Below are positions 18,501-26,107 of a stretch of 64,000 nucleotides of DNA, piece after piece (position 1 is the stretch's first letter; each line of letters starts with the position of its first letter). This DNA comes from Nocardia farcinica (GTDB lineage Bacteria > Actinomycetota > Actinomycetes > Mycobacteriales > Mycobacteriaceae), in NCBI RefSeq assembly GCF_001182745.1, contig NZ_LN868938.1, forward strand, positions 3,162,001-3,226,000, in the 5' to 3' direction. The notes under the pieces were generated by a model, which worked only from the letters and a program-made list of their open reading frames with translations, was not told the origin of the DNA and searched no databases. Made by a program: the position numbers and the translations under genes.

Positions 18501-18741
18501 ACGCACGCTCGAGCTGGCCCGCGCCACCGAACGGGAGAAGCAGTCCCAGCTCGACCGGGTGCGCGAGTTCCAGCGCAGGCACCGCACCCAGGCGCAGGCG
18601 GCGCTGGCCCGGCTCGAGGAGGTCGCCCGCACCGACGAGAACATCTTCGAGGTGCTCATGGACGCCGCGCGGGTCTGCTCGTTGCAGCAGGTGACCGAGA
18701 CGTTCTTCACCGTCGGCGGACAGTACCGGCGCAACGTGTGA
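15526..18741 (+). CDS. icmF: Fused isobutyryl-CoA mutase
   Basis: 1071 aa, the IcmF arrangement. An N-terminal B12-binding domain (about 10-150) has the lower-ligand motif D-G-H-D-A-A. A MeaI-like G-protein chaperone follows, with P-loop G-T-G-G-S-G-K-S-S (about 198-206) and a guanine-specificity region N-K-F-E-R-R-G. A large C-terminal mutase barrel (about 560-1071) starts near F-T-A-G-V-F-P-F-K-R. The enzyme interconverts isobutyryl-CoA and n-butyryl-CoA with adenosylcobalamin, and the G domain guards cofactor loading. The GTG start is preceded by GGAGGA at a good distance. Divergence from the valine operon links branched and straight C4 acyl-CoA pools. Length and domain order are normal. 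Confidence 0.96.
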   Translation: MADSTLHQPAHPVRFVTSAALFDGHDAAINIMRRILQSQGAEVIHLGHNRAVHEVVAAAVEEDVQGVAVSSYQGGHVEYFEYLASALREAGAGHVRVFGGGGGVIVPEEIERLARSGVRIFSPEDGQRLGLPGMINELIQTCDVDLTGERLAVEAVLAGERTALARVITCLQQDALPAADRDALLAAARDRTVPVLGITGTGGSGKSSLTDELVRRLRTDQQDKLRVAILAVDPTRRRGGGALLGDRIRMNSLDGTHVFFRSLATRGGHELPHDIDAVIAACKAAGYDLVILETPGIGQGDAAIVDHVDVAMYVMTPEFGAASQLEKIDMLDFADVVAINKFERRGGADAVRDVSRQLLRNREAFGADPADMPVFGTSAATFNDDGVTALYQHLLELLGARGLPVDEGVLPRVQTRVSTRFAQIIPTARVRYLAEIADTVRAHHARTRDQVAAAQRVQRLELVAAELPGDAAVADLLARARAELDPENAALLARWPEVAESYRGPEQVVRVRDREIRTTLRRESLSGSSIPRVALPRFTDHGELLRFLRSENLPGHFPFTAGVFPFKRDNEDPARMFAGEGDPFRTNRRFKVLSEHSEAKRLSTAFDSVTLYGRDPDERPDIYGKVGTSGVSIATVDDMKALYDGFDLTAPTTSVSMTINGPAPTILAFFLNTAIDQALDRFRAAEGREPTADEAADLRARTLATVRGTVQADILKEDQGQNTCIFSTEFSLRMMADIQEWFVRNKVRNFYSVSISGYHIAEAGANPISQLAFTLANGFTYVEAYLARGMHIDDFAPNLSFFFSNGMDPEYSVIGRVARRIWAIALCDKYGAAERSQKLKYHVQTSGRSLHAQEMNFNDIRTTLQALIAIYDNCNSLHTNAYDEAVTTPTEDSVRRALAIQLIINREWGLAMNENPLQGSFIIDELTDLVEEAVLTEFERISERGGVLGAMETGYQRGKIQDESMLYEHRKHDGSLPIIGVNTFRNPHGEPERTLELARATEREKQSQLDRVREFQRRHRTQAQAALARLEEVARTDENIFEVLMDAARVCSLQQVTETFFTVGGQYRRNV

Positions 18742-18749
18742 AGTCGGCG

Positions 18750-18779
18750 CGGCCCGGGTATGCGTTTGCCGCCGGGCCG
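18750..18779 (+). terminator. Possible terminator after icmF
   Basis: An 8-bp inverted repeat CGGCCCGG/CCGGGCCG with a 14-nt loop starts 8 nt beyond the icmF stop. It has no T-tract, so support is weak. Confidence 0.35.
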
Positions 18780-18840
18780 GGCCACGGGCGTGTGAGAATC
18801 GCGCCAGCCGTACCGATCGACGAGGACAGGACGGGCCTGC

Positions 18841-19920
18841 ATGGACCTCAGCGATTTGCGCATCATCGATGCCCACATCCACCAGTGGGACCCGCTGGCG
18901 ACGCCGCGCGACTTCAGCCACCTCGCCCGGCTGTTCAGGTACCTGCCCGTGCCGATCCATCTCGCCGCCAAACTGGCGCGCCGCAGTGACCGCGAGTTCG
19001 TCGGCGACCCCACCGCCTACGCGCATCCGTACCTGCCCGCCGACTACCGCGCCGACGCGGTGGGCGTGCCGGTGGCGGGCGTGGCCCACATCGAGGTCGA
19101 CTGGAGCAACACCGGCCCCACCGCCAAGGCCGACGAGACCCGCTGGGTGGCGAGCCTGCCGTTCGGGGTGGACACGCCGCGGCTGACCGCGATCCTGGGC
19201 TCGGCCGACCCGGCCGCGCCCGGTTTCCCCGAGCTGCTCGACGCCCACCAGACCGCCTCGCCGCTGTTCCGCGGCATCCGGACGATGGTGGCCCATCATC
19301 CCGACCCCGGCGTGCGGCAGTTCGCGCCGACCGAGGACGCCCTCACCTCGTCGGCGTTTTTGGACGGGTTCGCCGAGCTGGTCCGCCGCGGCCTCGTCTT
19401 CGAGGCCTGGGTGTACTCGAACCAGCTGCCGCAGGTCACCGGCCTGGCCAAGCGCTACCCCGAGGCCACCATCGTGCTCGACCACCTCGCCACCCCGGTC
19501 GGCCTGTTCGGCCGGATCGGCAAGCACACCGGCCGCACCCCCGAGGACCGCCGGGACCTGTTGCTGCGCTGGCAGGACGACCTCGCCGCGCTCGCCGAAC
19601 ACCCGAACGTGGTGGCCAAGGTGAGCGGCCTGGCCATGCCGATCCTCGGGCACCCGGTGCCCCGCCGCGGCAGCACCACCACCGCGCCGGTGCTGCTCGA
19701 CCGCATCCGGCCGCTGCTCACCCACGCCATGGACTGCTTCGGCACCGAGCGGTTGATCTGGGGCTCCAACTTCCCCGTCGACAAACCCATCACCACCATC
19801 GCCGACAGCGCGCAGGCGGTGGGCACCGCGCTCACCGAGCACGGGGGCGACCGCGCGGATCTGGCGCGGGTGTTCGGGGGCAACGCCGAACGGGTCTATC
19901 GCATCGAACCGCCGGAGTGA
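18841..19920 (+). CDS. Amidohydrolase-family (Amidohydro_2) hydrolase
   Basis: 359 aa, TIM-barrel metal-dependent hydrolase. The N-terminal metal motif is D-A-H-I-H-Q-W-D-P (about 10-18). An H in I-V-L-D-H-L-A-T-P and a C-terminal catalytic Asp in W-G-S-N-F-P-V-D complete the typical set. Related enzymes include lactonases and decarboxylases acting on ring-cleavage products. The Baeyer-Villiger-type gene begins 31 nt downstream on the same strand, so a role in opening a lactone or ester made by that enzyme is reasonable but unproven. The exact substrate cannot be read from sequence. Confidence 0.82.
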   Translation: MDLSDLRIIDAHIHQWDPLATPRDFSHLARLFRYLPVPIHLAAKLARRSDREFVGDPTAYAHPYLPADYRADAVGVPVAGVAHIEVDWSNTGPTAKADETRWVASLPFGVDTPRLTAILGSADPAAPGFPELLDAHQTASPLFRGIRTMVAHHPDPGVRQFAPTEDALTSSAFLDGFAELVRRGLVFEAWVYSNQLPQVTGLAKRYPEATIVLDHLATPVGLFGRIGKHTGRTPEDRRDLLLRWQDDLAALAEHPNVVAKVSGLAMPILGHPVPRRGSTTTAPVLLDRIRPLLTHAMDCFGTERLIWGSNFPVDKPITTIADSAQAVGTALTEHGGDRADLARVFGGNAERVYRIEPPE

Positions 19921-19951
19921 GCGGGCGGAGCCGAGCGGGAGGAGAACAGCC

Positions 19952-21442
19952 ATGACAGCGGAGTTCGACCACGAGGTGATCGTCGTCGGCGCCGGCTTCT
20001 CCGGGATCGGGGCCGCGATCAAGTTGCGCGAGGCCGGGTTCGAGGACTTCCTCGTCGTCGACGACGCCGACGGCGCAGGCGGAACCTGGCACTGGAACAC
20101 CTATCCGGGTGTCGCCGTGGACATTCCGTCGTTCAGTTATCAGTTCTCCTTCGCGCAGCGGGCGGACTGGTCGCGGGTGTACGCGCCGGGGCGGGAGTTG
20201 AAGGCCTACGCCGACTGGTGCGTGGACACCTACCGATTGCGGCCCAACATCCGCTTCTCCACCACGATCACCGCGGGCGAATTCGACGAGCAGCGGCATG
20301 TGTGGACGTTGCGCACCGCCGACGGACAGCGGCTGCGGGCGCGGTTCGTGGTCGGCGCGACCGGGGTGCTCACCCGGCCGAAGCTGCCCGACATCCCGGG
20401 CATGCGCGAGTTCGGCGGCGTCACCATGCACACCGCGCGCTGGGACCACCGTCGAGACCTGCGAGGCAAGCGGGTGGCGATCATCGGCACCGGCGCCTCG
20501 GCGGTGCAGGTCATCCCGGAGATCGCACCCACGGTGGAGCGGCTGGTCGTCTTCCAGCGCACCCCCATCTGGTGCCTGCCGCGCCCGGACCTGCCGCTGC
20601 CCGCGCCGCTGCGGCTGGCGCTGCGGGTGCCAGGCGGCCGCTCGCTCACCCGCCTGGCCAGCCAGACCTACGTGGAACTGACCTTCCCGATCGCGGCGCA
20701 CTACCACAACACGGTGCCCACCACCGCGGTCGCGGAGCGGCTCGCGCTGGCCCACCTGCGGCGTCAGGTGCACGACCCGGTCGTGCGCGACGCGCTCACC
20801 CCGCGCTACACCCTCGGCTGCAAACGCCCCAGCTTCTCCAACGACTATCTCGCCACGTTCAACCGGCCGAACGTGACGCTGGAGACCGACCCGATCGCCG
20901 AGATCACCCGCGGCGGCGTGCGCACCACCACCGGCACCGAGCATCCGGCCGACGTGCTGATCCTGGCCACCGGGTTCAAGGTGATGGAGTCGGGCAACAT
21001 GCCGACCTTCGAACTGCTCGGCGTGGGCGGGCGCAACCTCGAACAGTGGTGGGACGAGCACCGGCTCCAGGCCTACGAGGGCGTGAGCGTGCCCGGCTTC
21101 CCGAACTTCTTCTCGGTGATCGGCCCTTACGGCTACAACGGCTCGTCCTATTTCGCGCTCATCGAGAACCAGGTCCGCCACATCCTGCGCTGCCTGCGGC
21201 ACGCCAGGAAGCGAGGCGCGACCCTGGTCGAGGTCACCGAGGCCGCCAACGACCGCTACTTCCAGGAGATGCTGGCCCGCCGCGGCGGCCAGGTGTTCTG
21301 GGAGGCCAGTTGCGCCCGTGCCAACAGCTACTACTTCGACAAACACGGCGACGTGCCGCTGCGCCCCACCACGACGCTCGAAGCAGCCTGGCGCAGCGGC
21401 CATTTCGACCTCGACGACTACCGGTTCGCCTGGGCGGGCTGA
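19952..21442 (+). CDS. Flavin monooxygenase, Baeyer-Villiger type
   Basis: 496 aa. Two Rossmann motifs are present: FAD-binding G-A-G-F-S-G-I-G (about 12-19) and NADPH-binding G-T-G-A-S-A-V-Q (about 181-188). Just before the second lies F-G-G-V-T-M-H-T-A-R-W-D, which fits the class B Baeyer-Villiger fingerprint F-x-G-x-x-x-H-x-x-x-W. The C-terminal I-L-A-T-G-F-K motif is conserved. Such enzymes insert oxygen next to a ketone to give an ester or lactone. GGAGGA precedes the ATG. It forms an operon with the upstream amidohydrolase and ends convergently, 4 nt from the metal-receptor gene stop. Confidence 0.9.
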   Translation: MTAEFDHEVIVVGAGFSGIGAAIKLREAGFEDFLVVDDADGAGGTWHWNTYPGVAVDIPSFSYQFSFAQRADWSRVYAPGRELKAYADWCVDTYRLRPNIRFSTTITAGEFDEQRHVWTLRTADGQRLRARFVVGATGVLTRPKLPDIPGMREFGGVTMHTARWDHRRDLRGKRVAIIGTGASAVQVIPEIAPTVERLVVFQRTPIWCLPRPDLPLPAPLRLALRVPGGRSLTRLASQTYVELTFPIAAHYHNTVPTTAVAERLALAHLRRQVHDPVVRDALTPRYTLGCKRPSFSNDYLATFNRPNVTLETDPIAEITRGGVRTTTGTEHPADVLILATGFKVMESGNMPTFELLGVGGRNLEQWWDEHRLQAYEGVSVPGFPNFFSVIGPYGYNGSSYFALIENQVRHILRCLRHARKRGATLVEVTEAANDRYFQEMLARRGGQVFWEASCARANSYYFDKHGDVPLRPTTTLEAAWRSGHFDLDDYRFAWAG

Positions 21443-21446
21443 CCGT

Positions 21447-22217
21447 TCAGCCGATCGCCGCCTCGATCCGGGCGGTCAGGTGGCTTCGGGCGGTGGTCAG
21501 CGAGGGGCCGTACCAGGTGAGGGCGCGGCCTTCGACGAGGGCCACCGGGATGCCGGGGAAGGCGTCGGGACCGTCGTCGGCGGTGAAGACGTAGGGCTCG
21601 TCGGGGAGGACCGCGAGGTCGACGCCCCGGGTGAGGTCGGCGTCGGTGAGGGTGGGGTAACGCTCGGGGCGGTCGGCGTGGACGAGGTGCAGGCCGAGGC
21701 GGGCGGCGAGATCGCCGGTGAACGTGTCGCGGCCGACGACCATCCAGGGGTTGCGCCAGACCGGGATCACCGCCGGAATCGGCGGGCGCGGTGGCGGTGC
21801 GGCCCAGGCGTTCTCGGCCTCGGCCAGCCACGCGGGCACCTCGTGCCCGAAGGCGGTGGTGAACAGCCGCGCCAGCGAGGCGACGGCCTCGGCGAGGGTT
21901 TCGATCCTGGTCACCCACACCGGCACGCCCGCGGCACGCAGCCGGTCCACGTCGAGACGCCGGTTCTCCTCCTGATTGCACAGCACCAGGTCCGGCGCCA
22001 GAGCCACGATACGGCGCACGTCGGGGTTCTTGGTGCCACGCACCCGTTCGACCGCCAGCTCCGCCGGGTGCGTGCACCATCGCGTCGCCGCCACCAACGT
22101 CTCCGGGCAGGTGTGCGCGACCGCCTCGGTGAGCGAGGGCACCAGGGAGACCACCCGCCGGGCGGGCGCCGACAGCGGGACCTCGGCGCCGAGGTCGTCC
22201 CGGATCACGGCCGTCAC
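21447..22217 (-). CDS. Helical-backbone metal-receptor family protein without signal peptide
   Basis: 256 aa from a GTG at 22217; upstream in-frame codons lack family sequence. The fold is that of BtuF/FecB-like periplasmic binding proteins: R-V-V-S-L-V-P-S-L-T-E-A-V near the start, then R-G-T-K-N-P-D-V-R-R-I, D-L-V-L-C-N-Q-E-E-N-R and a C-terminal lobe. No signal peptide, lipobox or membrane segment is seen, so it should be cytoplasmic, unlike true transport receptors, and no ABC transporter genes are adjacent. A candidate iron box lies just upstream, pointing to metal homeostasis. The ligand is unknown (cobalamin or an iron chelate are family options). Confidence 0.72.
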   Translation of the reverse strand: MTAVIRDDLGAEVPLSAPARRVVSLVPSLTEAVAHTCPETLVAATRWCTHPAELAVERVRGTKNPDVRRIVALAPDLVLCNQEENRRLDVDRLRAAGVPVWVTRIETLAEAVASLARLFTTAFGHEVPAWLAEAENAWAAPPPRPPIPAVIPVWRNPWMVVGRDTFTGDLAARLGLHLVHADRPERYPTLTDADLTRGVDLAVLPDEPYVFTADDGPDAFPGIPVALVEGRALTWYGPSLTTARSHLTARIEAAIG

Positions 22218-22227
22218 CTGCGCCAGC

Positions 22228-22246
22228 TTAGGTGAGGCGTACCGCC
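22228..22246 (-). promoter_or_regulatory. Candidate iron box (IdeR/DtxR type)
   Basis: The plus strand TTAGGTGAGGCGTACCGCC matches the actinobacterial iron-box consensus (TTAGGTTAGSCTAACCTAA) at 13 of 19 positions, with the left half-site almost perfect. It lies 11-29 nt upstream of the GTG of the metal-receptor-like gene, where a bound repressor would block transcription. Confidence 0.5.
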
Positions 22247-22433
22247 CGAGTGCGGTGTTCGGGCAGCGGCGGGGCAGTGCCGGGACGTTCCGCCGGTCAC
22301 GGCCCGCGCCGCACACTGGGAATCGGCACCCGGCGCCGGGATGTTCCGAGCCCGCGCACCGGACGGGATCCGCCCGACGAAGTCCGGCCGCCGCGATCGG
22401 CCCCGCTGCCGGGTGCCGACCAGCCGAACACGC

Positions 22434-23201
22434 TCAGGTCCGGTCGAGGCGTTCGTACAGCGCCTCGAGCTCCCGCACCGCCGTCGCCGCCGCGGTCTCG
22501 TCCTCGGACACCATCCGCGCCGCCTTGCGCAGCAGCACCGGATCGAGATCGTCCGGGGCGGCGTGGAATTCGAGGCGGGGCAGGGCGGGCAGGGTGCCGC
22601 GCTCGCCGTAGGGATCGTCGTCGGATTCCGGCGACGGCTCGCGTTCCAGGCCGCCGATGAGGGTGTCCAGATCGAGACCGCGCAGGGTCAGGATCTCGCG
22701 CGGCGCCTCGTCGAGCCGCTCGGCCAGCAGATAGCAGACCGCGGCGGCGTGCTTGCACGGCCAGCCCGGGTCCGGGCAGGTGCAGGAGAAGTCGAGGTCG
22801 GCGGCGGTGGTGGGTAGCAGGTGCGGGCCGAGGGCGGGCGGCAACACACCGGAGGCGATGTCGGCGAGCATGCCGGGGGTGTCGCGGATCGTCTCGACGA
22901 GCAGCTCGAGTTCCTCCTCGCGCAGCCGACGGACGGTGAATTCGGCGGTGAACGGACGCGGCTGGCTGCCCTGCACCTCGGCGACCACGCTGCCGGCGCC
23001 GATCCGGTAGCTCACCACCTGCCCGGCACGCGCGTAGCTGCGGCCCCGGGCGAGCCTGCCCGGCTCCGACATCGCCTCCACCGCCTCGATGAACGCCTTC
23101 CCCCACCACGTGCGCCCGAAGCCGCCGCGGGCGCTGCGCGCTTTCACCCCGCCGTCCACGGGGCGTGGCCTGCCGTAACGGTCACCGCGCGCCGGGCTCA
23201 C
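22434..23201 (-). CDS. SWIM zinc-finger protein
   Basis: 255 aa from the GTG at 23201, which overlaps the helicase stop by 4 nt (GTGA). The central part carries the SWIM signature C-T-C-P-D-P-G-W-P-C-K-H (C-x-C...C-x-H, about 141-152), a zinc-binding fold for DNA or protein contact. The N-terminus has the recurrent T-W-W-G-K-A-F-I-E-A-V motif of actinobacterial SWIM proteins. No catalytic domain is seen. Coupling to an SNF2-type helicase argues that the two proteins act together on DNA, as similar pairs occur in mycobacteria. What they process is not known. Confidence 0.88.
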   Translation of the reverse strand: MSPARGDRYGRPRPVDGGVKARSARGGFGRTWWGKAFIEAVEAMSEPGRLARGRSYARAGQVVSYRIGAGSVVAEVQGSQPRPFTAEFTVRRLREEELELLVETIRDTPGMLADIASGVLPPALGPHLLPTTAADLDFSCTCPDPGWPCKHAAAVCYLLAERLDEAPREILTLRGLDLDTLIGGLEREPSPESDDDPYGERGTLPALPRLEFHAAPDDLDPVLLRKAARMVSEDETAAATAVRELEALYERLDRT

Positions 23202-26005
23202 TCCCCCACCGCCTCGGCCCCGAGGGTGAACAACTCGCGCAGCTCCTCGGTGCCCAGCTCGGTGATCCAGTTCTCCCCCGCGTCCACGGCCAGGTCCGCG
23301 AGCCTGCTCTTGCCGGTGATCATCTCGTCGATCCGTTCCTCGATGGTGTCGACGCAGACCAGCTTGCGCACCTGGACGTCGCGGCGCTGGCCGATGCGGA
23401 AGGCGCGATCGGTGGCCTGGTTCTCCACCGCCGGATTCCACCAGCGATCCAGGTGCACCACGTGATTGGCGGCGGTGAGGGTGAGCCCGGTGCCGCCGGC
23501 CTTGAGGGACAGCAGCATGACCGGCGGGCCGTCGCCGGACTGGAAGCGCTCGACCATCGTGTCCCGGTTCTTCTTGGTCACGCCGCCGTGCAGGAACGGG
23601 ATCGGCGCGCCGAACCGCTCGGACAGATAGGGCGCGAGCAGGTCGCCGAACTCACGGAACTGGGTGAACAGCAACGCCTTCTCCCCGTCCGCGACGACGG
23701 TGTCGAGCACGTCCTCGACCAAGGCGAGCTTGCCGGAGCGGTGCCTGCCGCGGTGCAGCACGGGGGAACCGTCACCGAGGAAGTGCGCGGGATGGTTGCA
23801 CACCTGCTTGAGCCGGGTGAGCGCGCCGAGCACCGCGCCCTTGCGGGCCATGCCCTTGGCACTGCGCAGTTTCACCAGCATGTCGTCGACGACGGCCTGG
23901 TACAGGGCGGCCTGCTCGACGGTCAGGTTCGCCCGCACCGTCATCTCGAGCTTGTCGGGCAGATCGCCGATGACCGCCGGATCGGTCTTGACCCGGCGCA
24001 GCACGAACGGTTGGGTGAGAAAGCGCAGGCGGGACAGGGCGTTGGGATCCTGCTCGCGTTCGATGGGGACGGCGAACCGGGCGCGGAAGGTCGGTGCGGT
24101 ACCGAGCAGCTTGGGCACCGCGAAATCCATGATCGAGCGCAACTCCTCGAGCCGGTTCTCCACCGGGGTTCCGGTGAGCGCCAGGCGATGCCGGGCCGGC
24201 AGGGCACGGGCGGCACGTGCCTGCCTGGTCGCGGCGTTCTTGATGTGCTGCGCCTCGTCGAGCACCACCCGGTCCCACGACTGGCGCGACAGTTCGGCCG
24301 CATCCCTGGCCAGGATGGCGTAGGTGGTGAGCACCAGGTCCGAATCCGCCACCGCGGCATCGAGTTCGGCGTCGCGACGGCGGTCGGCGCCGTGGTGCAC
24401 CAGCACCCGCAGCCCGGGGGCGAACCGCTGCGCCTCGCGCTGCCAGTTGCCGACCACCGACATCGGGCACACCAGCAGTGTCGGGCCGGGCGGTGCCGTG
24501 CTGGTCTCGCGCTCGTGCACCAGCAGGGCCAGCACCTGCACCGTCTTGCCTAGGCCCATGTCGTCGGCGAGAATGCCGCCGCAGCCCATCCGGCTCATCG
24601 TCGCCAGCCAGCTCAGGCCGCGCAGCTGATACGGGCGCAGCTGCGCCTTCAGCCCACCCGGGGTCGCCACCGGCTCGCGGCCGCCGTCGAACAACTCGCC
24701 CGCCCAGCCGGTGGCGGTGACCTCGGTGAGCGGCACCTTGTCGACGCGGGTGGCGGCGATCTCGCCGAGCAGGTCGGCGAGGGTGACCGGCGACGTGTCC
24801 AGATGCGCGGCGACGTAGCGGGCGGCGGCGGCGAGCACCTTGTGGTCGGCCTGCACCCATTCCCCGCGCAACTGCACCAGGTCGGATTTGGCGCGGACCA
24901 GGCGCTCCATCTCGGCGCGGGTGAGCACCTTGTCGCCGACCGCCAGTTCCCACCGATAGGACAGCAGGCCCTGCATGCCCACGGTGCTCTCCGCGGCGGG
25001 CGCGGCGCTGCTCACCGCGAGCCGCAGGGTGGGTTCGGCGATGGTCCAGGCGCGCGGCAGCAGCAACCGCACCCCCGCCTCGTGCAACGCCTGCGCACCG
25101 TGCGCGACGAGATCGGCCACCACCTCGGTGGGCAACAGCAGGTCGAGGCTGTGCGGATCGCCGGGCAGATCGCGCAGCCGGGGGTAGGCCCGTTGCGCCC
25201 GGCCGAGCTGCTCGACGGCGATGCGCAGCAGGTTCGGGTCGGCGGTCGTCGGCACCGGGGCCGGGGCCTCGCCCTCGGTGCGGAGGCAGACCTCCAGCCG
25301 CCACAGCGCCACGGTGTCGTCCCCGCCGTCCCCGTCGATACCGGTCTCCCCGTCCGGTTCCAGCAGCCGCAACACCAGCTCCGGCTCGTCGACGGTGAGG
25401 CTCTCGCGCCAGCGCCGCAGCACCTCGGCCAGCTGGTGGCTACCCGTCTCGAGCGGCTGGTCCCGCACCAGTGCGCGCACCAGCGGGTGCGTCACCGGCG
25501 CGTCGGCGAGCCTGGCGCGCACGATCGGATCGGTCAGCTCGGTGACCAGATCGTCGAGCACCGCCGCGGGCTGCCCCGCCACCCGCAGCGCCGCGGGCAT
25601 CGCCACCGCGAGTTCGGCCAGCCAGGCCCGCTGCCGGGCACCGCCGACCAGCCGCCAGCGCGCCCACCACTGTCCGTCGGCCCGGTGCAGGTCGGGCACC
25701 ACGCGACCGGCCCGCACCCACCGATCGATCCCGTCGGCGACGTGAGCGAGAAAGCGCAGGTCACCCGCCACCGATTCGACGGGTAACCGCTGCCGCAGCA
25801 CGTCGACCGCGGCCTGTGGCACCAGGGCGTGCGCGCGCACCTGCGTGAGCTGTGGGCCGGCGGGACCCGGCACCAGCACCTGCGCCCGATGCCGGAACCG
25901 CGATGCGCGCAGCAACGCACCGGCCGGGTCGGGCAGCGCGGGCGGCACCTCGCCCTCGGTCCACAGCACCAGGCCGGACCCCGGTGACCACAGTCCGTGC
26001 AGCAT
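23198..26005 (-). CDS. helZ: SNF2/HepA-type DEAD-like helicase
   Basis: 935 aa from the ATG at 26005; an ATG 66 nt upstream is possible but adds residues unlike the family. A long N-terminal region (about 1-430) is the SNF2-associated module of bacterial Z1/HelZ-like proteins. The helicase core has motif I D-D-M-G-L-G-K-T, motif II D-E-A-Q, motif III L-T-G-T-P-V-E-N, a C-terminal lobe with L-S-L-K-A-G-G-T-G-L-T-L and motif VI D-R-A-F-R-I-G-Q. It is an ATP-driven DNA translocase, soluble, expected to remodel protein-DNA complexes. The SWIM gene follows with a 4-nt overlap. The symbol is by similarity to mycobacterial HelZ. Confidence 0.9.
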   Translation of the reverse strand: MLHGLWSPGSGLVLWTEGEVPPALPDPAGALLRASRFRHRAQVLVPGPAGPQLTQVRAHALVPQAAVDVLRQRLPVESVAGDLRFLAHVADGIDRWVRAGRVVPDLHRADGQWWARWRLVGGARQRAWLAELAVAMPAALRVAGQPAAVLDDLVTELTDPIVRARLADAPVTHPLVRALVRDQPLETGSHQLAEVLRRWRESLTVDEPELVLRLLEPDGETGIDGDGGDDTVALWRLEVCLRTEGEAPAPVPTTADPNLLRIAVEQLGRAQRAYPRLRDLPGDPHSLDLLLPTEVVADLVAHGAQALHEAGVRLLLPRAWTIAEPTLRLAVSSAAPAAESTVGMQGLLSYRWELAVGDKVLTRAEMERLVRAKSDLVQLRGEWVQADHKVLAAAARYVAAHLDTSPVTLADLLGEIAATRVDKVPLTEVTATGWAGELFDGGREPVATPGGLKAQLRPYQLRGLSWLATMSRMGCGGILADDMGLGKTVQVLALLVHERETSTAPPGPTLLVCPMSVVGNWQREAQRFAPGLRVLVHHGADRRRDAELDAAVADSDLVLTTYAILARDAAELSRQSWDRVVLDEAQHIKNAATRQARAARALPARHRLALTGTPVENRLEELRSIMDFAVPKLLGTAPTFRARFAVPIEREQDPNALSRLRFLTQPFVLRRVKTDPAVIGDLPDKLEMTVRANLTVEQAALYQAVVDDMLVKLRSAKGMARKGAVLGALTRLKQVCNHPAHFLGDGSPVLHRGRHRSGKLALVEDVLDTVVADGEKALLFTQFREFGDLLAPYLSERFGAPIPFLHGGVTKKNRDTMVERFQSGDGPPVMLLSLKAGGTGLTLTAANHVVHLDRWWNPAVENQATDRAFRIGQRRDVQVRKLVCVDTIEERIDEMITGKSRLADLAVDAGENWITELGTEELRELFTLGAEAVGE

Positions 26006-26107
26006 CCGTCCATCCAAGCAGGTGGCACCGACACCCGGCGGGCCGCCGGCGCCCACCATGCCGCAGCTCACCGTGCGCTCGCCACCGCGCCGACTACCGT
26101 GGTCACC

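Noticed and set aside
16051..20100. A 1349-codon open frame on the minus strand
   Set aside because: It runs antisense through icmF and the amidohydrolase gene. Third-position GC bias keeps such frames open; the composition (Arg/His/Gly-rich, no family) and conserved motifs on the plus strand show it is a shadow.
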